Below, one piece after another: positions 17,591 to 25,602 of a DNA stretch of 39,179 nucleotides; positions within the stretch are counted from its first letter, which is position 1, and every line of letters begins with the position of its first letter. The notes under the pieces were generated by a model that had not been told where the DNA came from, searched no databases, and saw only the letters and a program-made list of their open reading frames with translations. The translations under genes were made by a program, and so were the position numbers. Origin of the DNA: a virus; IMG/VR virus record IMGVR_UViG_3300032093_000340, positions 1-39,179 of that record. One strand, given 5' to 3'.

Positions 17591-19093
17591 TTAGGTTACC
17601 TTGTAATAAGATTCTGATAGTATCCATTTATTATTTTCTGTTTTTACTTGTTGACCTTGTTCAAATTCGTTTAGTTCAATTTTTGGTTCTTCATTCTGTA
17701 ACATTACATAATTATCTTCGCTGTTGAACGGAGCTTTCTTAAATGTACCTGTTTTTAACTCGTTGTATAACGTTAGTAACGCAGTTTCTATAGCTGGATT
17801 TAGTTTACCAGGACCAGTGGGTGTAATCACATGAAAATTTGATGCAATGGCCGGCTTTCCACCGGACAAAGTTATTCTAGAATTTGCTTGTGTCTGTGCA
17901 CGTATTCCTGTTGGAACACCCATCAACGCCTCTATCAATCTAGCTAAGAATATTGCAATACTTGTACCACCCACAAGTGGTTCATCTTCATTTTCTACAC
18001 TTCCTACATAGATTTTATCAGCAAGAAATGAAGTCTTTTTAATTGAAATAGATAGTATGTCGTTTCCGGCATTTATGATATGATCTTTATCTGCAATATC
18101 TTGTATGTTGTTAGTAGCTTTTTGTATTATATCAACAAATGCGGTTAGTATGATATTACTATCTGTATCTATGGATGTATTTTTAAAGCTATTGAGGTAT
18201 ATTTCTTCGTTAGCGAACATCATAATATGTGTTAGTTTTGAATCTAACACAATTCTATCTGAATTTAGTAGTATCGTTGCTTTGTCAAATTTTTGTGGTG
18301 GGTTTTGTATAGAACGATAAAAAGCACCTATATTAATCGTAATAGGTTCAAACGGTATTACTTGATCAGAAGTCATCCAAATTGACGATGCATCTTTGTT
18401 TACATCTTCAAGTATTAATCCAAAAGGACTTTGTTTAGTTGCATCAGTTTTTTCTAAATCCTTACCTTGACCAGTGCGCAAGATAATATTTGGCGCCAAT
18501 CCTTTGCTACTCGGGTCAATTTGACTTGAACCAAATCGTATACTATGCCCCATTCTACCTTGAAAAATTACATCACCTTCAAAATGTTTTAATGGGCGAA
18601 CTCGACTGTCTGGTTTAAAGTATTTACCAAACTGATGTCGTTCTACACTTAATTCATCACCCGATGCTACTGCAGCAGCTAACGTATTTGTCAATCGTTT
18701 ATTTAACGCATCGTTTAGTTTTAACATACCGTTTTCGGGTACTCTATGTGCTAACGGAACTCTACGACCATAAAAAAAGTTACCTCTAATTTTTTGAAGA
18801 ATTACTAACTCTCCAATTAGGGGTAACTGTTGCACTTCAAAATCTATTGGGTCTGCCCAAGGCAATAATTCTTGGTCTACTGTATGTGATACAGAGAAAA
18901 TACGTACTTTTGCTGCTCCTACGTTATATCCGTCTTTAGGTGAATACTCTGGATGTGTATGATCTACTATTATGTCTACGACAAGACCCTCATATACAGA
19001 TTCTTGTATACTTCTAGCTGATTCTGTGTTGCCGGAGATCGCCATATCTCCAGTAGGTCTACCTCTATAAACAATACGATCACCGGATGCCAT
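17591..19093 (-). CDS. Baseplate hub protein, gp5-like, lacking lysozyme domain
   Basis: 500 residues. The N-terminal 130 residues have the OB-fold-like pattern of T4 gp5 (YEGLVVDIIVDHTHPEYSPK, and LPLIGELVILQKIRGNFFYG). The pattern FEGDVIFQGRMGHSIRFGSS at about 170-190 begins the region leading into the needle. The T4 lysozyme-like middle domain is not seen, as in cyanophage gp5 proteins. A C-terminal helical and beta part follows. In T4, gp5 trimers form the central spike of the hub. Here the spike would rely on another protein to cut peptidoglycan. The similarity is by motif; position in the cluster supports it. Confidence 0.7.
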   Translation of the reverse strand: MASGDRIVYRGRPTGDMAISGNTESARSIQESVYEGLVVDIIVDHTHPEYSPKDGYNVGAAKVRIFSVSHTVDQELLPWADPIDFEVQQLPLIGELVILQKIRGNFFYGRRVPLAHRVPENGMLKLNDALNKRLTNTLAAAVASGDELSVERHQFGKYFKPDSRVRPLKHFEGDVIFQGRMGHSIRFGSSQIDPSSKGLAPNIILRTGQGKDLEKTDATKQSPFGLILEDVNKDASSIWMTSDQVIPFEPITINIGAFYRSIQNPPQKFDKATILLNSDRIVLDSKLTHIMMFANEEIYLNSFKNTSIDTDSNIILTAFVDIIQKATNNIQDIADKDHIINAGNDILSISIKKTSFLADKIYVGSVENEDEPLVGGTSIAIFLARLIEALMGVPTGIRAQTQANSRITLSGGKPAIASNFHVITPTGPGKLNPAIETALLTLYNELKTGTFKKAPFNSEDNYVMLQNEEPKIELNEFEQGQQVKTENNKWILSESYYKVT

Positions 19094-19094
19094 A

Positions 19095-19478
19095 TTACTT
19101 TCTCAATTGTGTTATCGTATTATCTAATTCGTCTTGTTCTGCTAAAACTGCATCGAAGTCCGATTTTATATTGTTTAATAACTGGTTTTTTTCCTCTTCT
19201 GATAGCAGTTCCGTACTTGCAGATTTACTATTAACTGATACCAATCGTTGTGCTATCTGTACTAGTCGGACAATGTGTTCATCGTTCTTTACGTTTACTT
19301 CTAAAAAGTCTTTAACTACCGGTCCAAGTACAGCAGCATCCTCTGGAGTACGAATTAGTTTGACCATACTTGCTACAAATTGATTTATTTGGGCACGTTT
19401 AGCTTCTGTGTTCTTATACACATCAGAAAACAAATCCGCTAAGGTCTTTCCATCAAAAATAACGTTATCAAATGCCAT
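19095..19478 (-). CDS. Hypothetical helical protein, first gene of baseplate block
   Basis: 127 residues, nearly all helical (LADLFSDVYKNTEAKRAQIN, then QFVASMVKLIRTPEDAAVLG), with an acidic and Leu-rich C-terminus. No Cys, no transmembrane segment. Proteins like it lie near gp5 in T4-like environmental phages, function unknown. It ends one base before the gp5-like gene. It has a TATTTATATTA box 27 bases upstream of its ATG and is therefore probably the first gene of a late transcript that runs through the whole tail block. Confidence 0.62.
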   Translation of the reverse strand: MAFDNVIFDGKTLADLFSDVYKNTEAKRAQINQFVASMVKLIRTPEDAAVLGPVVKDFLEVNVKNDEHIVRLVQIAQRLVSVNSKSASTELLSEEEKNQLLNNIKSDFDAVLAEQDELDNTITQLRK

Positions 19479-19505
19479 ATTTTACTCATTTATGTAAACA
19501 GTCTA

Positions 19506-19516
19506 TAATATAAATA
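19506..19516 (-). promoter_or_regulatory. Candidate late-promoter box for the baseplate block
   Basis: The minus strand reads TATTTATATTA and ends 27 bases before the ATG at 19478. It falls in the only sizeable gap between the sigma-factor gene and the tail genes. The identical 11-mer occurs at 4399, 28372 and (plus strand, other orientation) 38264. Confidence 0.5.
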
Positions 19517-19517
19517 T

Positions 19518-20279
19518 TTACTTCTCGTACTTATAGACAAAATGCATGGACGGATCTGATAAATGTCCAGTTTTTCGGTATTCTTTCATTTGTTCGAGTA
19601 CGTGGACTTTCATTTTGTTGATAACTTTCGTAATATGAACAGTTTTATGATTAGTCATTTCACGAATTAACAAATATAAAGCTTTTTTGTTAAAATTTTC
19701 TATGGAATTTGAACGCCGGAGAAGTTCTACGACAGCGTTAGCAATTTCTACATCCTTTTTCTTTCTAAAAATCTTGGTAAGATTGAAATCCCAATACTGC
19801 ACCAATAAATTGATAAAATCTTTGGCATCACTGTGAGCTGTTTCTGTCTCTGGTGCAACCATTAGTACTTCTTCAAGAACAAACGAGTCATCGCCAGCTG
19901 AATCAGTTAGGTATGCTGAACGCATGCCATCCCGATATGCGTTGTTGTTGTGTAAAATAAGATAGTTTTTTGCAACTACAGAAAAATACGAAAAGGCTTT
20001 ACCTTTATCTTCCGTAAATTTGTGTAAATTCAACACTAAAAATGATACTACTTGATTTTTAATATCATCAAAACTCTCTTCAATATACGGGAACTTAAAT
20101 CTATTAATGATATTTTCTGCTAGTTTGTTAAACGCAGGGTGAATACGTTTTTTAAAAATTAGTTCTCGTTCAAATTCATCTGTACATTTATTATATTCAA
20201 TAATTGCAGCTTCTGTATCCGAACTAAAGTAAATTTTTCCGGCTGGCTTTGGTTGTTCAATTTTTGCTGGTTCCGTCAT
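19518..20279 (-). CDS. Late-transcription sigma factor, T4 gp55-like
   Basis: 253 residues from the ATG at 20279 (MTEPAKIEQPKPAGKIYFSS); longer versions overlap the upstream gene out of frame. Region-2-like features are clear: NKCTDEFERELIFKKRIHPA, then LAENIINRFKFPYIEESFDD and, most typical, HKFTEDKGKAFSYFSVVAKN (about residues 104-123). These match gp55 of T4-like cyanophages, a highly diverged sigma70 relative that directs host RNA polymerase to late promoters together with a sliding clamp. It lies directly upstream of the structural genes it would activate. It is the best guide to reading late promoters in this genome. Confidence 0.85.
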   Translation of the reverse strand: MTEPAKIEQPKPAGKIYFSSDTEAAIIEYNKCTDEFERELIFKKRIHPAFNKLAENIINRFKFPYIEESFDDIKNQVVSFLVLNLHKFTEDKGKAFSYFSVVAKNYLILHNNNAYRDGMRSAYLTDSAGDDSFVLEEVLMVAPETETAHSDAKDFINLLVQYWDFNLTKIFRKKKDVEIANAVVELLRRSNSIENFNKKALYLLIREMTNHKTVHITKVINKMKVHVLEQMKEYRKTGHLSDPSMHFVYKYEK

Positions 20280-20532
20280 CCGATGCCCCATATAAAAGTG
20301 GACGCAAATCATTGACGGTATCTGTTATTTGTTGGAACACGGTGCCCACATCGTCATCAGATTCAAACATTTGCTTTTCGTCAATCATTCGCATAGTATG
20401 TAATGTAATATTCAATCTAGAATAAAAATCTTCTATTGTCTGTTCATAAAATTCATTTTTACGAAACAGATTGGTTGTAACAAATACAAAAATTATGTTT
20501 AGTATTATTGAGATTATCAGTATAGTAATCAT
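20257..20532 (-). CDS. Small membrane-anchored protein
   Basis: 91 residues. Residues 1-22 form one very hydrophobic segment (ITILIISIILNIIFVFV), a probable N-terminal membrane anchor. A helical, acidic soluble part follows (TIEDFYSRLNITLHTMRMID). The start overlaps the upstream lytic-enzyme gene by four bases (ATGA), and the stop lies inside the sigma-factor gene, so it is translationally linked to both. The function is unknown. A role with the upstream exported enzyme is possible. Confidence 0.55.
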   Translation of the reverse strand: MITILIISIILNIIFVFVTTNLFRKNEFYEQTIEDFYSRLNITLHTMRMIDEKQMFESDDDVGTVFQQITDTVNDLRPLLYGASDDGTSKN

Positions 20533-21062
20533 ATAGTTTTACTGTTTAGTGATGGTAAATAAAAACTACTAAAATACGACATATACTTGGTTATAGTAGT
20601 TCCATTTGCATCAGAAGTAACTCGACCGTTAAAAAATTGTTGAATGCCGCCGGCGCCAGCAAAGTGTGCTCCAGCTAGAATTCCCGCTCGAGTAATTTTA
20701 ATTCCACGAACAGTCTTTCCTTCGTATTTTTCAATATAACGAGAAAGTTTGTTTTCATGTAACTTCATAAGACGAACCATTGCTGTATCTTGTAATGTCG
20801 GATTATTTAAAAACTCTCGCTGAGAGGTTCTGATACCAACGGCTCGAATTGCCGGCATACTAAATTGATACTTACCCATCATTCCGAATCGATTCACAAT
20901 ACGATGGTTGCCACCGCTTTCAATAGTGGCGACCCGTTCAAGAAACTGTTCCACTGGCGTTGGTTCCGACAATGGTAATGATTTTATTGAAATTTTTGTA
21001 GAATTTTCTGTAAGATATATAGAACTAAGCAGTGCTATAATTAGTATAATAAATTTTTCCAT
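20529..21062 (-). CDS. Exported lytic-transglycosylase-like protein
   Basis: 177 residues. Residues 1-19 look like a signal peptide or signal anchor (EKFIILIIALLSSIYL). The motif ATIESGGNHRIVNRFGMMGK, followed by YQFSMPAIRAVG, matches lysozyme-like transglycosylases: the ES dyad with Glu48 as presumed catalytic acid, then the G-x-Y-Q-F/M block. It would cut glycan strands in the periplasm, either during DNA entry or with the lysis genes at 34.5-35.7 kb. It is located far from the lysis cassette and beside the late sigma gene, so the timing is uncertain. AHFAGAGGIQQFF is consistent with the same fold. Confidence 0.65.
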   Translation of the reverse strand: MEKFIILIIALLSSIYLTENSTKISIKSLPLSEPTPVEQFLERVATIESGGNHRIVNRFGMMGKYQFSMPAIRAVGIRTSQREFLNNPTLQDTAMVRLMKLHENKLSRYIEKYEGKTVRGIKITRAGILAGAHFAGAGGIQQFFNGRVTSDANGTTITKYMSYFSSFYLPSLNSKTI

Positions 21063-21072
21063 ACTTATATCC

Positions 21073-22107
21073 TCATAGAAGATGTGGGCGGGCTTCGTTA
21101 ATCCCAGCGTTTGTTACACGCACATAATCAGGATAAAACTCTGCTATGTTATTAGCTCCCGCATAAGAAAGTGCTGAGCGCAATCCGTCTAGTAGACCTT
21201 CAACGATAAACTTCACTCCACCCTTAAAAGGTACAACCGTAGACTCTCCCTCAACGTTCCTAATTGATTGCCCATGCACACTCTTTGTTTCAAGTGATGC
21301 AGCACCACGATACCGCTTATATAATCCATTCGACTTCTCAATAATTGCTCCAGGTGCTTCTTTTGTTCCTGCGATAAGTGAACCTAAAATAACAGAATCA
21401 GCTCCAACAGCCAAAGCTTTTGCAATATCACCACTATTACGAATACCGCCGCACGCAATAATGGGTACATTTGCCTCTGTAGCACAGTGCTGTAGTGATG
21501 TTACGTTTGGTACGCCGAACCCCGTCTTTACTCTAGTCGTACACAAAGAGCCACCACCAATTCCTACTCGAATTGCATCTGCACCCCAAGACTGTAATGC
21601 GTGGGCTGCTTCTCCAGTAGCTACATTTCCAGCAATAACATCTACTTTAGACGGTAACGTTTTTTTCAAATTTTCAATAGCGTCCTTTACAAATTTGTGA
21701 TATCCGTGTGCTACATCAATCAATATAATATTGACCCCAGCATCTACAAGTGCCTGAGCACGTTCCAGATAATCACCGTTTGCCCCCACCGCTGCCATAA
21801 CAGGAATAGGACAATTCCACTCCTTATGCAAATCTTCGTCATTTATTGCAGAAATAACATGCAAGACTTCTACGATTTGTTCCGAAACCGTATTAAATCT
21901 GTGGATACATCCAACTCCACCCAATCGTGCCATTGCTACTGCCATATCGCTTTCACAGACAGTATCCATTGGTGATGCAATAAGAGGGACCATTAACTTA
22001 TAATTAGTGGTCAATCGTGTTGATAAATCAATTTTCTGTCTAGATTCAATCTCCGAATACCTCGGAATTAATTGAATATCATCATAAGTTAGCGATTCAT
22101 TAGCCAT
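21073..22107 (-). CDS. IMP dehydrogenase / GMP reductase family enzyme
   Basis: 344 residues, a TIM barrel without a CBS insert. Family blocks are clear: SLTYDDIQLIPRYSEI at the start, ASPMDTVCESDMAVAMARLG (about 44-63), GIGGGSLCTTRVKTGFGVP with presumed catalytic Cys189, IACGGIRNSGDIAKALAVGA and KRYRGAASLETK. The length equals that of GMP reductase (about 345) rather than full IMPDH (about 490). Features are mixed: CTTRVKTG and VPFKGGV recall GMP reductase, while GTKEAPG and YRGAAS recall IMPDH. It would convert IMP to XMP, or GMP to IMP, and so tune the guanine pool for phage DNA synthesis. It ends 10 bases before the lytic-enzyme gene and follows the glycosyltransferase by two bases. Confidence 0.85.
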   Translation of the reverse strand: MANESLTYDDIQLIPRYSEIESRQKIDLSTRLTTNYKLMVPLIASPMDTVCESDMAVAMARLGGVGCIHRFNTVSEQIVEVLHVISAINDEDLHKEWNCPIPVMAAVGANGDYLERAQALVDAGVNIILIDVAHGYHKFVKDAIENLKKTLPSKVDVIAGNVATGEAAHALQSWGADAIRVGIGGGSLCTTRVKTGFGVPNVTSLQHCATEANVPIIACGGIRNSGDIAKALAVGADSVILGSLIAGTKEAPGAIIEKSNGLYKRYRGAASLETKSVHGQSIRNVEGESTVVPFKGGVKFIVEGLLDGLRSALSYAGANNIAEFYPDYVRVTNAGINEARPHLL

Positions 22108-22109
22108 AA

Positions 22110-22736
22110 TTACCTCTGTATTGTTCCATAATAGTCGTTCTGTTTGCGTTGTCTTTCAATATCTTTCACATGATACAAAGACCACTCTTCTTCCGGTGGT
22201 AAATTTGCTATAGTTTTACATCCGACAATTCGTTCGTGGACTTTTCCTTCCCATTTGATATCTTTAGAATTTCTATATAGTCGAGTTTGATAATCTGGGA
22301 ACATTACCCATCCTAATTCATTTACTTGCCATCCCCAACGACGAATATCTTCTTCAGTCAATCCACTGACGACATTAACACGCGGAATTAAAAATAAATC
22401 TACGTTAGTATTATTATACACAATATCATGCATGTATGTCAAGAGGTTTGAATGAAATTTTTCATCAGCGTCTACTTGAAAAATATAATCACCTCGACAC
22501 AAAGAGTTTAGATAATTTTTGTGCTCAGAAAAATCGTTGTCTAACGAGTGACTATATAACCGAATTCTGTCGGCGTCAAAATGTGTGTATAAAATTTGTG
22601 ATGTGAACTCATCTGTGGAGTTGTCATCAACGACGACAATCTCATCTCCCGTATTTTCGCAGTGGGGGATGAGTTGATCGAGAAGGTCTTGGATATATAG
22701 TCCTTCGTTGTGTGTTGTTATCGCAAATGAAATCAT
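22110..22736 (-). CDS. Family 2 glycosyltransferase
   Basis: 208 residues. The fold starts MISFAITTHNEGLYIQDLLD, with EIVVVDDNSTDEFTS at about 32-46 for nucleotide-sugar binding and FQVDADEKF (Asp89-x-Asp91) as the metal-binding DxD. The later part WEGKVHERIV is typical of short GT2 enzymes that add a single sugar. There is no membrane segment. In phages such enzymes may glycosylate DNA, capsid or host glycans; the target is unknown. Its ATG overlaps the stop of uvsE by four bases, so the two are co-translated. Confidence 0.78.
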   Translation of the reverse strand: MISFAITTHNEGLYIQDLLDQLIPHCENTGDEIVVVDDNSTDEFTSQILYTHFDADRIRLYSHSLDNDFSEHKNYLNSLCRGDYIFQVDADEKFHSNLLTYMHDIVYNNTNVDLFLIPRVNVVSGLTEEDIRRWGWQVNELGWVMFPDYQTRLYRNSKDIKWEGKVHERIVGCKTIANLPPEEEWSLYHVKDIERQRKQNDYYGTIQR

Positions 22737-23632
22737 ACCAACTCTCTGTATTTAAATAATGCCAGTTCTTTTGCTTTCGCTTCAAGGTCAACATCAATTG
22801 TCAGTCCAAAATCATCAATCACAGTAAACACATAATCGGCATGAGCACGTGGATTACCTTTGACGTTTTCGTTGATATTTTTACTTTCACTATAATGAAA
22901 CAATGGAGTGATACCTTCTGGCCAAGTTCCAGCGGAAAGTTCTGCAGCGTCTTGTGTGGTTAATCCATCTGAATGAAACTGGTGATGAAAATAGTCGAAG
23001 GTAAGTGGAATACCAAGCTCTGTATGTAGATATGTAAACAGTTGAATAATAGAGAATGCCGATTCCTTGTCATCGTTTTCGACGACCATACGTGCTTGAA
23101 GATTCGGTGACAAACGACGATAGTTGTCAATCCAACGTTGTGCGGTTTCTTCGGAAAAGTTCATACCAACGTGGATATTGATGGCGTTGTACGGACTGGC
23201 TTCCAGACCCATATAGTCAAATACGGTAGAATGAAGTTCCAAATCCTTTATAGAATTCAATACAACCGACTCTTTCTCCGAACCCAACTTTACAAAGTGA
23301 TCGGGGTGTGCGGTGATACGTTGACCAGTTGCCTTGGCAAAATCACCACATTCCTTCAACTTACTGACAATCGCAAAATAGTCGGGGAGGTGCGTTTCTT
23401 TGTATTCTGTACCCCACGGGAAAATACCCGACCCCATACGGAACACCTTGACACCATTATCGGCGTTCCACTTTAGAATAGTCAGTAGGTCATTAGCGTT
23501 AGCAAGTGCGAGTTCAGATGCGTACTTCAACCCCTTAGCTTCAAAGGTTGCTTTACGCATAGCGCGACCTGTAGTAATTTTTTTCTTTTGTAGTGTAGTA
23601 TTGATACAACAATAACCAACGTTATGTGGCAT
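22733..23632 (-). CDS. uvsE: UV damage endonuclease, UvsE/UVDE family
   Basis: 299 residues, a TIM-barrel endonuclease that nicks 5' to UV photoproducts. Family motifs run in order: GYCCINTTLQKKK (residues 6-18), FRMGSGIFPWG, RITAHPDHFVKLGS, INIHVGM, MVVENDDK, TFDYFHHQFHS and FHYSESKN followed by RAHADYV. The His, Asp and Glu residues of these blocks form the metal cluster. It allows repair of phage DNA in sunlit habitats. A strong sigma70-type promoter lies just upstream (23660-23688), so it is probably an early gene. The gene is visibly richer in G and C than its neighbours, and its codon use differs. Confidence 0.88.
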   Translation of the reverse strand: MPHNVGYCCINTTLQKKKITTGRAMRKATFEAKGLKYASELALANANDLLTILKWNADNGVKVFRMGSGIFPWGTEYKETHLPDYFAIVSKLKECGDFAKATGQRITAHPDHFVKLGSEKESVVLNSIKDLELHSTVFDYMGLEASPYNAINIHVGMNFSEETAQRWIDNYRRLSPNLQARMVVENDDKESAFSIIQLFTYLHTELGIPLTFDYFHHQFHSDGLTTQDAAELSAGTWPEGITPLFHYSESKNINENVKGNPRAHADYVFTVIDDFGLTIDVDLEAKAKELALFKYRELV

Positions 23633-23659
23633 GAAAACCCCGCTTAAAAGTATAAGTTA

Positions 23660-23688
23660 AATATACTCGTAAGCGGAGTGTTTGTCAA
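23660..23688 (-). promoter_or_regulatory. Sigma70-type promoter of uvsE operon with inverted repeat
   Basis: The minus strand has TTGACA (23688-23683), a 17-base spacer and TATATT (23665-23660). The transcript would start about 20 bases before the uvsE ATG. CCGCTTA within the spacer is repeated inverted (TAAGCGG) just past the start site, flanking the -10. This arrangement is like an operator or a leader hairpin. Confidence 0.75.
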
Positions 23689-23693
23689 GACTT

Positions 23694-24809
23694 TTATCTA
23701 TTTGGAGCTATACGTTGATTATAATAATTAACTGCTATAGGGTCATTTTCCCATTCATGTTTTTTACTCCAATCGAAATCTCCACGCAAATAGTACTGTG
23801 GATCGTTTCTGTTTACCGCACCGTGAAGTTTAGGTTCTTCTACTATTACTTGTTCGGATTCCGGTTCTATGGGTTCTTCTTTAATAAATACTTTATAAGG
23901 TTCGTCGTCTTTTAATAATTGTTTAAGTGCTTCGGTTGGTTCCGGTGGATTTTCTATTAACTCTTGTATTTTATCAAATGCCTCGTCACTTACAATAATA
24001 TTTTTATTTTCTATATTATTAATCAATGTTTTTTCTTCTGTTTTGTTTTTTAATAGAAAATTTACCGCGATAACCAACGCTACGGCAAGTGGGTCAAACA
24101 CCAATACAATAACAAGTGTAAACCACTTTACTACAACATCGAGTGGAACGCCAAACATCTTTGCAATATATACGAACGTACCAATGTCACCGTTTGTTTC
24201 AATTTCTACTTGCTTTCCAATGGTGATACCACGGAGACTGTCTCGTTGTTCCGACAGTTTTGATATTTCGTTTTGTAATGTCGTTACGTTTCTATCTGCA
24301 GCAGTTAATGCTGATTGAGCAGAACGAATAGTCGTATTATTACCCGTTGTGGAACGAGATACTAATTGGTCAAGTCGAGTTTCCTGTTGTGCTCGTAAAG
24401 AAATTAATTGATTTAATCTATCTTCTTTACGTTTAATATCTTGTTCAATACTTCCAATACGACCATCGGTAGCTTGGATATCCGCACTTAATTGTAATGG
24501 TGTAGCAGCAACTTTTGCATACGCTGACGACAAGTATCCATAGATACCTGCTGACGTAATAATCATTAAAACCAGTGCGGCAATTGATAAATAACTTTTT
24601 AATGCTCTCGGTATCTCCTTCCAATATTGATACAAGAATGAAATACTTACGACTTTACCCAGTTCCAATGCCGATGCCATAATAGCCGCACTTAATGCAG
24701 CTCCAGCAAAGAGTTTAGCAATACCCGTCACCGAAAACACTGCGGCACAGAGTGCGACAAATGTTGCGGTCAACGAGGTAATAGCTATTAAAGAATTTCG
24801 TGTGTTCAT
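23694..24809 (-). CDS. Multi-pass membrane protein with central coiled coil
   Basis: 371 residues. Three hydrophobic segments lie at about 8-60 and 73-95 (SLTATFVALCAAVFSVTGIA; SIAALVLMIITSAGIYGYL). A long charged coiled coil follows at about 105-200 (RIGSIEQDIKRKEDRLNQLI), then a further membrane segment at about 228-250 (FTLVIVLVFDPLAVALVIAV), then an acidic, Pro-rich tail. Similar membrane proteins with the fixed FDPLA turn occur in many environmental T4-like phages, with no function shown. It could sit in the inner membrane and affect host physiology or superinfection. It is set off from the Hsp20 unit by a terminator upstream and from uvsE by a new promoter. Confidence 0.65.
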   Translation of the reverse strand: MNTRNSLIAITSLTATFVALCAAVFSVTGIAKLFAGAALSAAIMASALELGKVVSISFLYQYWKEIPRALKSYLSIAALVLMIITSAGIYGYLSSAYAKVAATPLQLSADIQATDGRIGSIEQDIKRKEDRLNQLISLRAQQETRLDQLVSRSTTGNNTTIRSAQSALTAADRNVTTLQNEISKLSEQRDSLRGITIGKQVEIETNGDIGTFVYIAKMFGVPLDVVVKWFTLVIVLVFDPLAVALVIAVNFLLKNKTEEKTLINNIENKNIIVSDEAFDKIQELIENPPEPTEALKQLLKDDEPYKVFIKEEPIEPESEQVIVEEPKLHGAVNRNDPQYYLRGDFDWSKKHEWENDPIAVNYYNQRIAPNR

Positions 24810-24821
24810 ATTAGTTGTATT

Positions 24822-24859
24822 GAAAAACGCGACTGACGTTGAGAACCCATCAGTCGCGT
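24822..24859 (-). terminator. Rho-independent terminator after the hsp20 / Cys-rich unit
   Basis: On the minus strand a perfect 10-bp stem (ACGCGACTGA / TCAGTCGCGT) is followed directly by TTTTT. It would end the transcript carrying hsp20, the Cys-rich peptide and the SD-like element. Confidence 0.82.
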
Positions 24860-24901
24860 ATTATTCTCCAAAGTAGGGTTACTATTTTGACGTAACTGTT
24901 A

Positions 24902-24913
24902 GGATCACCTCCC
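24902..24913 (-). promoter_or_regulatory. Extended Shine-Dalgarno element without a start codon
   Basis: On the minus strand the base run GGGAGGTGATCC pairs over 11 bases with the typical bacterial 16S rRNA 3' end (GGATCACCTCC). It directly follows the stop codon of the Cys-rich peptide. No ATG, GTG or TTG lies at 5-10 bases downstream. Only a GTG inside the element opens an eight-codon frame. See findings. Confidence 0.6.
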
Positions 24914-24979
24914 TTAATAAGTTACGTTGTTGATGGTGGAAATACAGCATTTGCAACTACAATTACCACATCCACACAT
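24914..24979 (-). CDS. Cys-rich 21-residue microprotein
   Basis: A very short gene with a near-perfect ribosome site: GGAGG five bases before the ATG. The peptide starts MCGCGNCSCKCC and has seven Cys in 12 residues, followed by an ordinary tail (ISTINNVTY). The spacing CxC-xx-CxC-x-CC is like the metal-binding part of metallothioneins or of small zinc/copper chelating peptides. It lies between hsp20 (28 bases) and a strong terminator, so it would be co-expressed with the chaperone, and its stress-related metal binding is a plausible inference. The strong start signal argues that it is really translated. No family is recognised. Confidence 0.62.
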   Translation of the reverse strand: MCGCGNCSCKCCISTINNVTY

Positions 24980-25007
24980 ACTAACCTCCATTTAATTTAA
25001 GGTTTGA

Positions 25008-25511
25008 TTACTTAATAGAAACCTTTTTAACTTTACTTTCTGGTTCGACCGGCTTTTTCCGCGGAATTACTAGTGTAAGCAGACCGTCCCTAAAAGATGC
25101 ATCGATACTATCGGTGTCCAACTGATCGTCGAGCCTAAATGAACGACTAAACGAACTACGTTTAAGTTCTCGTAAAAGATAAACACATTTATCGGTTTGC
25201 TCGTTCAGCTGGGACGCCTTTCCAACAATATGTAAAACATCCTTTTCTACTTCGACAGAAACATCGTCTTTATTGTATCCAGCAATTTCTGCTTCAATTT
25301 CAATTCTATCGTCAAATGATACTACGTTAACTTTTGGAAATGCTGCTTTACTAAATGGGTCAATTCCAAATGTTTTATATACTTCTGGGAATTGTCCACG
25401 AAAAGCTTCATCAAAAAACCTATCGAATGTGTTCAACAAATTGTCTCGGTTGAATTCGATTTCCTTCTCAATAACACTTTTAGGTACACGTTGTACTGTC
25501 CATCTGGTCAT
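25008..25511 (-). CDS. Small heat-shock protein, Hsp20 family
   Basis: 167 residues. The alpha-crystallin domain covers about 58-150: a start FPKVNVVSFDDRIEIEAEIA, then GYNKDDVSVEVEKDVLHIVG, and the end block ASFRDGLLTLVIPRK, where the (D/N)GxLxxxxPR motif is the family signature. The N-terminus has a phage-type FDRFFDEAF motif. A final V-S-I-K can serve as the C-terminal anchor. It is an ATP-independent holdase, found in many T4-like cyanophages, proposed to protect scaffolding or host proteins during late growth. AAGGAG eight bases upstream fixes the start. A small Cys-rich gene and a terminator follow. Confidence 0.88.
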   Translation of the reverse strand: MTRWTVQRVPKSVIEKEIEFNRDNLLNTFDRFFDEAFRGQFPEVYKTFGIDPFSKAAFPKVNVVSFDDRIEIEAEIAGYNKDDVSVEVEKDVLHIVGKASQLNEQTDKCVYLLRELKRSSFSRSFRLDDQLDTDSIDASFRDGLLTLVIPRKKPVEPESKVKKVSIK

Positions 25512-25602
25512 AAGATTTCTCCTTATTATGTGTTACCATTTCCACTATCGGACAATGGTGCGTAAGACCCTTGCGGCGTCGTACTAAAGATAAATATAAC
25601 AA

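Noticed and set aside
20340-20360. CTGATGA on the minus strand as a second hammerhead core
   Set aside because: It is within a coding region, and no stem II or GAAA follows in register.
24902-24912. Fragment of a 16S rRNA gene on the plus strand (GGATCACCTCC)
   Set aside because: Only 11 bases match, with no rRNA sequence before it. It is better read as an SD-like element on the minus strand.
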